Positions 53,830 through 62,801 of a DNA stretch of 64,000 nt are shown here, one piece after another. Position 1 is the stretch's first letter. Every line of letters starts with the position of its first letter. Made by a program: the position numbers and the translations under genes. The notes under the pieces were generated by a model, which was not told the DNA's origin, did no database searches, and saw nothing but the letters and a program-made list of their open reading frames with translations. Location: NCBI GenBank assembly GCA_963702695.1, contig CAVPDS010000022.1:56988-120987 (forward strand). Reading direction: 5' to 3'. Source of the stretch: VAZQ01 sp963702695. Lineage in GTDB: Bacteria; Pseudomonadota; Alphaproteobacteria; Rhizobiales; Xanthobacteraceae.

Positions 53830-54992
53830 CGCTGCGCTCCCGAGAGCCGCATGCCGCCGAGTTTTTGCGGGCGCTCGCGCATTCCCATGCGTTCGAGCCG
53901 CGGCAGCACTTCCTCGCAGAAGAACGGCAGCTCGGCGAGGTAATTGACGAAGGAAACGCCGATGCCGGTGAGCCCGGCGGAGCTCAGCTCCGCGATCGAT
54001 TTCGCCACATGATCGGGGTCGCCGATCAGCGGCAGGCCGCCCATGCCGTTGGCATAATAGCGCCGCTGGCGCTCGAATTCCTCCTGCCCGCGGGTCTGCG
54101 GCGTGATGTTTTTCATGCCGAGGATGAGGTCGATCGCGGAGAAATCGGCGCTGTCGACGATCGCGTGCTGATAGTACTCCTCCGCTTCTTTCTGGGTGCG
54201 GCGGCAGGTGACCTGGCCGACCGAATAGACGCCGATCTCGCGGTCGTGCTCGCGCGCGAGGTCCTTCGCCTTCTGGACGTTCGCAGCGGTCTCGGCGATC
54301 GAGACGCGCGAGGCCTGCATGAAGAACGCGTCGCAGTTTTTCACGGCAAAAGCGCGCCCGATCGCGGAGGCGCCGGCATTCATGATCAGCGGCCGGCTGC
54401 TGCCGTAAGGCTTCGGCTTCGCGCGGATGCCCTTGAGCTTGAGATAGTTGCCCTCGATGTCGAAATTCTCGTCTGCCGACCACGCGCGCTTGACGGCGTC
54501 GAGCCATTCCTGCGCGAAGTCGTAGCGCGCGTCGTGCTCGCGCTGCTCGACGCCGAACATCTCGAACTCGCCCTCGTTCCAGCCGACCACGAGGTTCAGG
54601 CCGAAGCGGCCCTCGCCGATCTGGTCCGCGGTCACGATCTCCTTCGCCGCGATCACCGGGTTGAACAGCGGCGCGTGCACGGTGCCGAACACGATGATCG
54701 AGGTGGTGGAGGCGAGCAGTCCGGACGCCCAGGTCAGCGTTTCCAGCGTCGCGCCCTGGTAGTCGGTGTCGCCGCCGTAGCCCTTCCAGCGCGCGATCGG
54801 CAGCAGGAAGTCGATGCCGGCCGCGTCCGCCATTCGGGCAAGTTTGAGATTGTCCGGCCAGTTCCCGGACCAGCGTTCCGGCACCGTGGTGACGGCGCGG
54901 CCGGACGAGCAGTTGGGACCGAACAGGCCGATCTTGAGCCGGTTGCCGTTATACATCGCGACACGGTCGGCCATCGAGGACGTGCGAGCCAT
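53826..54992 (-). CDS. LLM-class flavin-dependent monooxygenase (RutA/SfnG-like)
   Basis: A 388-residue bacterial luciferase-type TIM-barrel FMN/FMNH2 monooxygenase. Hallmarks: MADAAGIDFLLPIARWKGYG, IIVFGTVHAPLFNPVIAAKE, the strongly conserved RFGLNLVVGWNEGEFEMFG, and YDFAQEWLDAVKRAW. The layout resembles pyrimidine oxygenase RutA and dimethylsulfone monooxygenase SfnG; neither pathway's other genes are present. It needs reduced flavin from a separate reductase. Downstream overlapping DUF1192 and then the GlcG-like gene run in the same direction. Confidence 0.92.
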   Translation of the reverse strand: MARTSSMADRVAMYNGNRLKIGLFGPNCSSGRAVTTVPERWSGNWPDNLKLARMADAAGIDFLLPIARWKGYGGDTDYQGATLETLTWASGLLASTTSIIVFGTVHAPLFNPVIAAKEIVTADQIGEGRFGLNLVVGWNEGEFEMFGVEQREHDARYDFAQEWLDAVKRAWSADENFDIEGNYLKLKGIRAKPKPYGSSRPLIMNAGASAIGRAFAVKNCDAFFMQASRVSIAETAANVQKAKDLAREHDREIGVYSVGQVTCRRTQKEAEEYYQHAIVDSADFSAIDLILGMKNITPQTRGQEEFERQRRYYANGMGGLPLIGDPDHVAKSIAELSSAGLTGIGVSFVNYLAELPFFCEEVLPRLERMGMRERPQKLGGMRLSGAQR

Positions 54993-55082
54993 TGCGAGCG
55001 GGTTCCTTATGCTGTGCGGCGCAAGCTAGCATGTGCGCGGTGATGGTTGTACCTGTTGGCGTCCGTGCGTTAGGACCCTGCC

Positions 55083-56078
55083 ATGACCGTTCCTTCCGAG
55101 ATGACCGTGATCGCGATCCGCGCCCCCGGAGGGCCGGAGGTGCTGGTGCCTGAGCGGCGTCCCGTGCAGCCGCCGGGCGAAGGCGAAATCCTCGTCAAGG
55201 TTGCAGCCGCCGGCGTCAATCGGCCGGACGTGATGCAGCGCCAGGGGCTTTATCCGCCGCCGAAGGGCGCGACTGACATTCCCGGCCTTGAAATCGCCGG
55301 CGAGGTCGCAGCGCTTGGGACGGGCGTCACGCGCTGGAAGCTCGGCGACAAGGTGATGGCGCTGGTGGTCGGTGGCGGTTACGCGGAATATTGCCTCGCC
55401 TACGAGGGTCACGCGCTGCCGATCCCGGCCAATCTCTCGCTCGCCGAAGCGGCGGCGTTCCCGGAGACGTTCTTCACGGTCTGGTACAACACTTTCGAGC
55501 GCGGACACCTCAAGGCCGGCGAGACACTGCTCGTGCACGGCGGCTCATCCGGCATCGGGACTGCCGCGATCCAGCTCGCGAAGGCGATCGGCGCCAAGGT
55601 GATCACGACCGCCGGGACGCCGGAAAAGTGCGAGGCCTGCCGCAAGCTGGGGGCTGACGTCGCGGTCAACTACAAGACCGAGGATTTCGTCGCCGCCACC
55701 AAGGCTGCGACCGGCGGCCAGGGGGCGAACGTCGTCCTCGACATGGTCGGTGGCGACTACATCGAACGCAACTACGAGGCCGCCGCCGTCGAGGGCCGGG
55801 TGGTGCAGATCGCCTTCCAGGGCAGCCCCAAGGCCACCGTCGATTTCCGCCGCATCATGCTTAAGCGGCTCACCCATACCGGCTCGACGCTGCGCGCCCG
55901 CTCGGTCGCGGACAAGGCGGCCATCGCGCGCGGGATCGAGGAGCAAGTGCTCCCGCTCATCGCGTCCGGCCGGGTGAAACCGGTGATCGACAGCACTTTC
56001 CCGCTGGCGGAGGCCGCCGCCGCGCATGCCCGCATGGAGACGAGCGCCCATATCGGGAAGATCGTGCTGACGGTGTAG
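55083..56078 (+). CDS. NAD(P)H quinone oxidoreductase, zinc-free ADH family
   Basis: A 331-residue medium-chain reductase of the quinone oxidoreductase (QOR/PIG3) type. GVNRPDVMQRQGLYPPPKGA is the diagnostic N-terminal segment, LLVHGGSSGIGTAAIQLAKA the NADPH Rossmann loop, and VVLDMVGGDYIERNYEAAA follows. The zinc ligands of classical alcohol dehydrogenases are absent. It is divergent from the LLM gene across about 90 bases, so the two could share control. The role is probably quinone or enone detoxification. Confidence 0.93.
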   Translation: MTVPSEMTVIAIRAPGGPEVLVPERRPVQPPGEGEILVKVAAAGVNRPDVMQRQGLYPPPKGATDIPGLEIAGEVAALGTGVTRWKLGDKVMALVVGGGYAEYCLAYEGHALPIPANLSLAEAAAFPETFFTVWYNTFERGHLKAGETLLVHGGSSGIGTAAIQLAKAIGAKVITTAGTPEKCEACRKLGADVAVNYKTEDFVAATKAATGGQGANVVLDMVGGDYIERNYEAAAVEGRVVQIAFQGSPKATVDFRRIMLKRLTHTGSTLRARSVADKAAIARGIEEQVLPLIASGRVKPVIDSTFPLAEAAAAHARMETSAHIGKIVLTV

Positions 56079-56117
56079 CTGTTCTACGGTTCGGCGCGCT
56101 GTCATTGCTCTCGCGCC

Positions 56118-56240
56118 GTCATCCTGGATAGCGTGCAGTGCCGTCCCGGACCCCAACGAACTGCAGGCGCGGCGTCTGGATTGACGTCCGGAGGCGCCGC
56201 ACGTTGGGTCCCGGCTCTCGCTGCGCTCGGCCGGGATGAC
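56118..56240. repeat. Large palindromic intergenic repeat (GTCATCC/GGATGAC)
   Basis: Outer arms GTCATCC and GGATGAC, second arms GGACCCCAACG/CGTTGGGTCC and an inner GCGGCG/CGCCGC stem. This is a 123-base element of a type common in Bradyrhizobium-like genomes. It fills much of the 356-base gap 56079-56434; the remainder shows only the TTG start region of the next gene. Confidence 0.65.
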
Positions 56241-56434
56241 AACAACCGACGTCGACCGCTGAAGGCCGGGACGGCCCGGCTCGAACCGTTTTGTCTCCTT
56301 AGGTCAAGAAAAACCTGCATTAGGTCGCAATCTCTTCGTAATCTTGGTTAACGCCGAAGTGCTTGCCGTAGGGGCGCGGCCCCGCTACTGCTCAAAGGCT
56401 GGGCGGGGATCGCGGAACTGGGGAGGGCGTAGTT

Positions 56435-59311
56435 TTGCGCCTGTTGCGTACCGTCATTGCTGCCGGTTGCTTGCTGGCGGCCGCGTTTGCGGCGTGGCCG
56501 GTGCACGCGGTCGAGGCGGTCAATGTGCCCCGCGACGCAGCGGCCATCGACCTCACTGACGCGGTCGAGCGCCATCGCACCGACGCCGACCGCATCCAGG
56601 TGTCCGCTGCGCCGGGGCCGGACGGCATCGTCCAGCGCATGGACGTGCGCGCCCGCGAGGGCAGCAACAACTGGGCGGTGTTTGCGCTCGCCAATTCCGG
56701 CGAGGATCAGATCGATCGCCTCATCGTCATTCCACATTACCGCATGGTCGGTTCCGGGCTGCTGTGGCCCGACCTCGGCAACTCGCGGGTGGTGAGCATC
56801 ACCTCGAGCGGCGAGCGGCCGGAACGCCAGGTCAGCGCGACCGCCGACGTGTTCCGCATCACGCTCGACCCCGGCGCGGTAATGACCTACGTGGCGGAAT
56901 TGCGGACCGACAAGCTCACGCAGATCTATTTGTGGGAGCCCGATGCCTACAAGGACAAGATCAACAGTCTCACCCTTTACTACGGCATCGTGATCGGGAT
57001 CGCGGGGCTGCTCGCGCTCTTCCTCACCATCCTGTTCGTGGTCAAGGGCAGCGTGATGTTCCCGGCAGCGGCGGCGCTCGGATGGGCGGTGCTCGTCTAC
57101 ATCGGTATCGACTTCGGCTTCTGGGGCAAGGTGTTCGAGATGTCGACGCCGGCCGAAGCGATCTGGCGCGCCGCCAGCGAAGCCATCCTGGTCGCGACGC
57201 TGGTCGTGTTCCTGTTCGCCTACCTCAATCTGAACCGCTGGCACGTGCGCTATGCGCATATCACGCTTGCCTGGATCATCGGCCTCGGCGCGCTGGTGGC
57301 GGTCGCCTTGTTCAACCCGGCGGTGGCATCCGGCATCGCCCGCTTTTCGCTGCTCGCCGTCGCCGTGCTCGGCTTTGGGCTGGTCATCTATCTCTCGCTG
57401 CATGGCTTCGATCGCGCCGTCCTCCTCATTCCGACCTGGCTCCTGCTGCTGGTCTGGGTGATTGCGGCCGGCCTCGCCGTCACCAGCTACATCACCAACG
57501 ATATCGTGAGCCCGGCGCTGCTGGGCGGCCTTGTCCTCATCGTGATGCTGATCGGCTTCACTGTGATGCAGCACGCCTTCGCCGGCGGCGTCACCTCCGG
57601 CATCGTCTCCGACGTGGAAAGGCGTGCGCTGGCACTGACGGGCGCCGGCGACATGATCTGGGACTGGGACGTGTCCGCCGACAAGGTGTTCACGAGCCCG
57701 GAAACGGAATCGCTGCTCGGGCTCAAGCGCGGAACGCTCGAAGGGCCGGCGGCCGGTTGGCTGGAAGTGCTGCATCCGCTCGATCGTGACCGCTTCCGCG
57801 CGGCGCTCGACAGCGTGATCGAGCAGCGCCGCGGCCGGCTGACGCAGGATTTTCGTCTGCGGACGCCCGACGGCCACTATCTGTGGTTCGCCCTCAAAGC
57901 GCGGCCAGTGGTCGGCTCCGATGGCGAGGTGGTGCGGCTGGTGGGTACGCTTACCGATGTGACCGAATTCAAGAACGCGGAAGAGCGCCTGCTGCACGAC
58001 GCGGTGCACGACAACCTCACCGGCCTGCCGAACCGCGAGTTGTTCCTTGACCGGCTCGAAGCGGTGCTTGCCTTCGCCAAGGCCGACCCGCAGATCAAGC
58101 CCGCCGTGATGGTGATCGATCTCGACCGCTTCAAGCAAGTCAACGATTCGGTCGGCATCGCGGTCGGCGACTCGATCTTGCTCACGCTCGCGCGCCGGCT
58201 CGGACGGCTGCTCAAGCCGCAGGACACGCTGGCGCGGCTCACCGGCGATCAGTTCGCCTGCATCATCCTTTCGGAGCGCGAGTCCGAAAAGATCCTCGCC
58301 TTCGCCGAGACGCTGCGGCGCGCGCTGCGCGCGCCGATCACCTTCAACGACCGCGAGATCTTCCTCACCGCCTCGATCGGTCTGGCACTCGCGGACGGGC
58401 AGCCGCACCGCACCGAGGAAGTGCTCAAGGATGCCGAGCTCGCGATGTATCACTCCAAGCGTATCGGCGGCGACCGCATGGAGGTGTTCAAGCCTTCGAT
58501 GCGGGCGCGCAAGACCGACCGGCTCACGCTCGAATCGGAATTGCGCCGCGCGCTCGAGCGCGACGAGATCACGATCCTGTATCAGCCGATCGTGCGGCTC
58601 GAGGATCGCTCGGTCGCCGGGTTCGAGGCGCTGGCGCGCTGGGACCATCCCAAGATGGGCCGCGTCTCGCCGTCGGAATTCATCACCATCGCGGAGGAGA
58701 TCGGGCTCATCGTCGACCTCGGCCTGTTCGTGCTCGACCGCACCGCGCGCCAGCTCGGCGCCTGGCAGCGTGCCGCGCGCAACCGCGAGCCGATCTTCGC
58801 CAGCGTCAACGTGTCATCGCGGCAATTGCTGCGGCAGGACCTCATCCACGATCTGCGTACCGTGATCGCGCGGTCAGGCCTGGCGCGCGGCACACTCAAG
58901 CTCGAACTCACCGAGTCGCTGGTGATGGAGAACCCCGAACATGCTGCGCAGATGCTTCACCGCATCCGCGAGCTCGGCGCCGGGCTTGCGCTCGACGATT
59001 TCGGCACCGGCCATTCCTCGCTGTCCTATCTGCAGCGCTTCCCGTTTGACACGATCAAGATCGATCAGTCGTTCGTTCGCATGTCGAACAAGGGCACGCG
59101 CCCGGTTATCCTGCGCTCGATCATCGCGCTCGCGCATGATCTCGGCATGGAAGTGGTAGCCGAGGGCGCGGAAACGGATTCCGACGCCGTCGAGCTTTAT
59201 CAGCTCGGCTGTGAATACGCGCAAGGTTTTGCCTTCGGCGAGCCGATGAGCGCCGAAGATGCCAAGCAACTCCTCGCCGCTGACCGGCGGGTTGCGGTGG
59301 TGGCGCGCTGA
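56435..59311 (+). CDS. Membrane c-di-GMP phosphodiesterase (7TM, PAS, degenerate GGDEF, EAL)
   Basis: A 958-residue signalling protein. Order: signal peptide (to about 26), a periplasmic sensor region (about 27-175), seven or so transmembrane helices (about 180-385, 7TMR-DISM-like), a PAS domain (about 395-520), GGDEF (about 525-690) and EAL (about 700-945). The GGDEF site reads T603-G-D-Q-F607, so cyclase activity is doubtful. The EAL domain keeps E731-A-L, ELTES, DDFGTGHSSLSYL, KIDQSFV and VAEGAE, so it should hydrolyse c-di-GMP. It starts with TTG at 56435 with a GGGAGGG site 7 bases upstream. It stands alone in transcription. Confidence 0.94.
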   Translation: MRLLRTVIAAGCLLAAAFAAWPVHAVEAVNVPRDAAAIDLTDAVERHRTDADRIQVSAAPGPDGIVQRMDVRAREGSNNWAVFALANSGEDQIDRLIVIPHYRMVGSGLLWPDLGNSRVVSITSSGERPERQVSATADVFRITLDPGAVMTYVAELRTDKLTQIYLWEPDAYKDKINSLTLYYGIVIGIAGLLALFLTILFVVKGSVMFPAAAALGWAVLVYIGIDFGFWGKVFEMSTPAEAIWRAASEAILVATLVVFLFAYLNLNRWHVRYAHITLAWIIGLGALVAVALFNPAVASGIARFSLLAVAVLGFGLVIYLSLHGFDRAVLLIPTWLLLLVWVIAAGLAVTSYITNDIVSPALLGGLVLIVMLIGFTVMQHAFAGGVTSGIVSDVERRALALTGAGDMIWDWDVSADKVFTSPETESLLGLKRGTLEGPAAGWLEVLHPLDRDRFRAALDSVIEQRRGRLTQDFRLRTPDGHYLWFALKARPVVGSDGEVVRLVGTLTDVTEFKNAEERLLHDAVHDNLTGLPNRELFLDRLEAVLAFAKADPQIKPAVMVIDLDRFKQVNDSVGIAVGDSILLTLARRLGRLLKPQDTLARLTGDQFACIILSERESEKILAFAETLRRALRAPITFNDREIFLTASIGLALADGQPHRTEEVLKDAELAMYHSKRIGGDRMEVFKPSMRARKTDRLTLESELRRALERDEITILYQPIVRLEDRSVAGFEALARWDHPKMGRVSPSEFITIAEEIGLIVDLGLFVLDRTARQLGAWQRAARNREPIFASVNVSSRQLLRQDLIHDLRTVIARSGLARGTLKLELTESLVMENPEHAAQMLHRIRELGAGLALDDFGTGHSSLSYLQRFPFDTIKIDQSFVRMSNKGTRPVILRSIIALAHDLGMEVVAEGAETDSDAVELYQLGCEYAQGFAFGEPMSAEDAKQLLAADRRVAVVAR

Positions 59312-59426
59312 TTTCATTTTAAGACGATCAAATCGCTCATTCCCGCGAAAACGGGAATCCACTGGATTTGCTCAAATGACTGCTTGCCGTCCTGGCTCCC
59401 CGCTTTTGCGAGACGAGCGGTTTTTG

Positions 59427-60170
59427 CTAAGCGTGCCCGGCTTCGCTGGAGAGCATGCCGAGATCGATGCCGATCTTGCGCAACGCCTGCTCGTATTTGA
59501 GCTCGGTATCGCGCCCGAAAATCAGGTCGGCATCAGCGTCGCAATGGAGCCAGCCGTTGTGATTGATTTCGTTTTCGAGCTGGCCCGGCGCCCAGCCGGC
59601 ATAGCCGAGCGCCAGCACGGCGCTCGCCGGACCATTGCCGCGCGCGATCGCCTTGAGGATGTCGAGCGTGGCGGTGAGGCAAATCCCTTCGTCGATCGGC
59701 AGCGTCGAGTTCTCAACGAAGAAGTCCGACGAATGCAGAACGAAGCCGCGTTGCGGATCGACCGGGCCGCCCTTGAGCACCCGCACATCGCCCGCAAGAG
59801 CTGGTAGCTGGATGAGATCAGCAGCGGGGACCACGTCGAGCTGGACCAGCAGATCCGGGAAGGTGATGTGCGGCGCCGGCTGGTTGACGATGATCCCCAT
59901 CGCGCCTTCGTTCGAATGCGCGCACATGTAGATCACGCTGCGGGCGAAGCGCTCGTCGCCCATCATCGGCATCGCGATCAGCATCTGGCCATCGAGGAAG
60001 CCGCGCTTGACGTCCTGCCGTTGCGCCCGTGGGCGCGCGGTCCTGGTCTTCGGCGTCGCCGGATCGGTCCCGCGTCCAGTGCCGGACTCACGCGCAGTCT
60101 TCTCGTTGCCGGACTTCGCAGACCCGTTCTCAGCTTCGCGTTGGCCGCCCGTTTTGTGATCGGACTTCAT
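59427..60170 (-). CDS. YqgE/AlgH family protein
   Basis: A 247-residue UPF0301/YqgE protein, widespread and of unknown biochemical function. Core motifs: GQMLIAMPMMGDERFARSVI, HSNEGAMGIIVNQP, VLKGGPVDPQRGFVLHSSDF and LGYAGWAPGQLENEI. Residues 1-55 are an unusual polar extension rich in Lys/Glu/Gly/Thr (GSAKSGNEKTARESGTGRG), absent from typical 190-residue homologues; a start close to VKRGFLDGQ is possible. It is divergent from the DsbD-N-like gene. Confidence 0.93.
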   Translation of the reverse strand: MKSDHKTGGQREAENGSAKSGNEKTARESGTGRGTDPATPKTRTARPRAQRQDVKRGFLDGQMLIAMPMMGDERFARSVIYMCAHSNEGAMGIIVNQPAPHITFPDLLVQLDVVPAADLIQLPALAGDVRVLKGGPVDPQRGFVLHSSDFFVENSTLPIDEGICLTATLDILKAIARGNGPASAVLALGYAGWAPGQLENEINHNGWLHCDADADLIFGRDTELKYEQALRKIGIDLGMLSSEAGHA

Positions 60171-60359
60171 GTCGAAATGCTACCTGATTGTCTGGCATTT
60201 GCAATGACACCGGGGCCTCGAAGCATCCTTCGTGCCATTCCGCCTTTCGCCAAACGTTAACGCTACATATGTGGCTTTTTCCCTGCATTTCCAGGCGGTC
60301 CGAACCCACTCACGATGAATTCAGTGGCGGAGAGAAAGTTTCACTCCTAAACCGGCAGC

Positions 60360-61205
60360 ATGATGACAGGAATGGACCGGTTGCGGTACGCCGCCGCGGC
60401 AAGTGTGTGTCTGCTCGCGATGAGCGGAGCTTGCTTGGCCGAAGAGGCGTCACGTTGGGACGGCGATGCGCGCAGCGCGGTGCGTTTGATCGCAGGTTCG
60501 TCGGCGAGAGGTGTGGCGCTACGGGCCGGCATCGAGATTCGGCTGAAGCCCGGCTGGCATACCTATTGGCGCTATCCCGGCGATGCCGGGGTACCGCCGC
60601 AATTCGACTTCAAGGCGTCGCAGAACCTAAAATCGATCGACGTGCTGTTCCCCGCTCCGGTCAAGATGCTGGAGGCGGGTGCGGCGACCATCGGCTACGA
60701 CAGCGACGTCATCCTGCCGCTGCGCGTGCTGCCGCAGGATCCGGGCAAGCCGGTCGCCCTCAAGCTCACGGTCGGATATGCGGTCTGCGAGAAGCTTTGC
60801 GTACCGGCGGAGGGCAAGCCCGAGCTTGCGCTCGGGCGCGGAAGCAGTGCGCTTGATGCCGTGCTTGCTGCCGCCGAGGCGACGGTCCCCAAAAAGTCCA
60901 CACTGGGCGCTGCCGGCGCGCTAGCGATCCGCTCGGTCCGCCGCGAAGCTGCTTCGCCGCACCCGCGCGTGGTGGTCGACGTCGCGGCGCCTGCCGGCGC
61001 GAAGGTGGACCTGTTCGCCGAAGGTCCGAGTGCATCGTGGGCGCTGCCGCTGCCCGAGCCTGTCGCCGGCGCGCCGGCCGGCCTGCAACGCTTTGCCTTC
61101 GAACTCGATGGCGCGCCGCCGGACACGCCCTACAAGGGCGCCGTCATCACGCTGACGGCGGTCGCGGGCGGCGAGGCGATCGAGGTGTCGACCCGTCTCG
61201 ACTAA
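60360..61205 (+). CDS. Exported DsbD N-terminal-domain protein
   Basis: A 281-residue periplasmic protein with signal peptide (cleavage near CLAEE). It carries one DsbD-alpha-like immunoglobulin domain: RLKPGWHTYWRYPGDAGVPP, FPAPVKMLEAGAATIGYDSD and the redox pair in VCEKLCVP (CxxxC). The membrane and thioredoxin-like domains of DsbD are not attached. It probably accepts electrons from a CcdA/DsbD-type partner and reduces periplasmic disulfides; the partner is not in the window. The peroxiredoxin gene follows after 109 bases, which fits a redox role. Confidence 0.85.
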   Translation: MMTGMDRLRYAAAASVCLLAMSGACLAEEASRWDGDARSAVRLIAGSSARGVALRAGIEIRLKPGWHTYWRYPGDAGVPPQFDFKASQNLKSIDVLFPAPVKMLEAGAATIGYDSDVILPLRVLPQDPGKPVALKLTVGYAVCEKLCVPAEGKPELALGRGSSALDAVLAAAEATVPKKSTLGAAGALAIRSVRREAASPHPRVVVDVAAPAGAKVDLFAEGPSASWALPLPEPVAGAPAGLQRFAFELDGAPPDTPYKGAVITLTAVAGGEAIEVSTRLD

Positions 61206-61314
61206 TCCGCCGGGCGCGCTAATTTGTGCCCCCGTCGCCGGCGGCCTGACGGCTGCGGGTCAAGATCATTCCCAAGCCAGATAATCCGTTCGACAGCAAC
61301 AGAGGATCAGAGTC

Positions 61315-61797
61315 ATGCCCATCAAGGTCGGCGATCACCTTCCCAGCGCCAAGTTTCGCGTAATGACGTCGGAAGGCCCGGCATGGAAGACCACCGACGA
61401 GATTTTCAAAGGCAAGAAGGTGGCATTGTTCGCCGTCCCGGGCGCGTTCACCGGCACCTGCCACAAGATGCACGTGCCCTCGATCCTACAGAGCGCCGAC
61501 GCCATCAAGGCCAAGGGCGTCGACACCATCGCGGTGACCGGCGTAAACGACGTGTTCGTGATGGACGCATGGAAGAAGGCCACGCTTGCCGACAAGCTCG
61601 AATTCCTCGCCGATGGGAACGGCGAGTTCGCCAAAGCGATCGATCTGAGCTTCGACGGGTCCGGCAACGGCCTCGGCATCCGCTCGCGGCGCTATTCGAT
61701 GCTGGTCGATGACGGCGTGGTGAAGAAGCTCAACATCGAGGAAGCGCCGGGCAAGGTCGAAGTCTCCGGCGGCGATACGCTGTTGGGGCAGTTGTAA
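61315..61797 (+). CDS. Peroxiredoxin (Prx5-like)
   Basis: A 160-residue thiol peroxidase of the Prx5/AhpE-like group, reducing hydroperoxides in the cytoplasm. The peroxidatic cysteine is C49 in VPGAFTGTCHKMHVPS; DTIAVTGVNDVFVMDAWKKA and the C-terminal RRYSMLVDDGVVKKLNIEEA are typical. No second resolving Cys is evident, so it is probably 1-Cys or glutathione/glutaredoxin dependent. It is convergent with the inositol phosphatase-family gene. Confidence 0.95.
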   Translation: MPIKVGDHLPSAKFRVMTSEGPAWKTTDEIFKGKKVALFAVPGAFTGTCHKMHVPSILQSADAIKAKGVDTIAVTGVNDVFVMDAWKKATLADKLEFLADGNGEFAKAIDLSFDGSGNGLGIRSRRYSMLVDDGVVKKLNIEEAPGKVEVSGGDTLLGQL

Positions 61798-61813
61798 ACC
61801 TGATTGCATTTAC

Positions 61814-61864
61814 GTCGCCGTCATCTCGAGGCTCGCTGCGCTCGCCCGTCGGGGTGACGGCGAC
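61814..61864. repeat. Palindromic element between convergent genes
   Basis: GTCGCCGTCATC pairs with GGTGACGGCGAC (11 of 12), and the inner GCTCGCTGCGCTCGC is self-complementary. The CGCTGCGCTCG core also occurs in the element at 56118-56240. It may serve as a bidirectional terminator. Confidence 0.6.
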
Positions 61865-61877
61865 GTGAGTCAACGCT

Positions 61878-62678
61878 TCACGTTTCTTTGCCCGCCGTCT
61901 TGAGCACGTGCAGCAGCGCGCGATGCATGGCGTCGTTGCCGGCGACGATGTCGCCGGTCGTGAGCATCGTTTCGCGGCCATCGAGGTCACTGACGAAGCC
62001 GCCGGCTTCGCGCACGAGGATCAGACCGGCGGCGAGATCCCAGGGCTTGAGCTTGCGCTCCCAGTAGGCGTCGAAACGCCCGGCGGCGACCGCGGCCAGA
62101 TCGAGCGACGCCGTGCCGAAGCGGCGCAGCCCGGCAACGACGCTCTGGACGGCTGCGTGTTCCTTCTGTTCGAGCGCGACGTCGCCACGGCTCGGATGCG
62201 GCAGCGCGCAGGCGACCACCGCTTCGGCAAGCCGGCTACGCCCGGCGACCCGCAGCCGCTGGTCGTTGAGGAAAGCGCCTTTGCCGCGTTCGGCGGTGTA
62301 GAGCTCGTCGGTCGCCGGATTGTAGACGAGGCCGGCGACGATCGTGCCTTCGCGCTCGAGCCCGATCGAGATCGCGAAGTGCGGGATGCCGTGCAGGAAA
62401 TTGAGGGTGCCGTCGAGCGGATCGACGATCCAGGTGTGGGTCTTGTCGGTGCCCTCGTGCCGTCCGGTTTCCTCGCCGAGAAACCCATAGCCGGAGCGAG
62501 CCTGGGTGAGTTCCTGGCGCAGGATTTCCTCGGCCTTGCGGTCGGCCGCCGAAACGAAGTTCGCTGGTCCCTTGAGCGAGACCTGCAGATGCTCGAGCTC
62601 GCCGAAGTCGCGCTTGAGCGTGCGCGCGGCCTTTTGCGCGGCCTTGATCATCACGTTGAGCAGGGCGGAGCGGAGCAT
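61878..62678 (-). CDS. Inositol monophosphatase family protein (SuhB-like)
   Basis: A 266-residue Mg-dependent phosphatase of the IMPase family. Metal-site motifs: E69-E70-T (GFLGEETG), VDPLDGTLNFLHGIPH with D86 and D89, and the C-terminal KPWDLAAGLILVREAGGFVS. In bacteria such enzymes dephosphorylate inositol phosphates or related sugar phosphates, and SuhB also has transcription-related roles. Length is standard. The upstream neighbour on the same strand is the SEL1 protein gene. Confidence 0.94.
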   Translation of the reverse strand: MLRSALLNVMIKAAQKAARTLKRDFGELEHLQVSLKGPANFVSAADRKAEEILRQELTQARSGYGFLGEETGRHEGTDKTHTWIVDPLDGTLNFLHGIPHFAISIGLEREGTIVAGLVYNPATDELYTAERGKGAFLNDQRLRVAGRSRLAEAVVACALPHPSRGDVALEQKEHAAVQSVVAGLRRFGTASLDLAAVAAGRFDAYWERKLKPWDLAAGLILVREAGGFVSDLDGRETMLTTGDIVAGNDAMHRALLHVLKTAGKET

Positions 62679-62742
62679 GGCTGATCTCGAACTTTCGCGC
62701 GACGATCGTGCGCGACCGGAAACGGTGCATTCAAAACGTGCA

Positions 62743-62763
62743 TGGCCGGGACAGGCCCGGCCA
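62743..62763. repeat. Short perfect hairpin
   Basis: TGGCCGGG and CCCGGCCA arms around ACAGG, between the SEL1 and SuhB-like genes. It may be a REP or a weak terminator for the SEL1 gene. Confidence 0.5.
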
Positions 62764-62801
62764 CAGGATGGGAGATGGTCTGCGCGCCGCCGCGATGGGC
62801 G

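Noticed and set aside
56348..58648. 766-codon minus-strand frame over the GGDEF-EAL gene
   Set aside because: Antisense shadow; Arg/His-rich, no domain.
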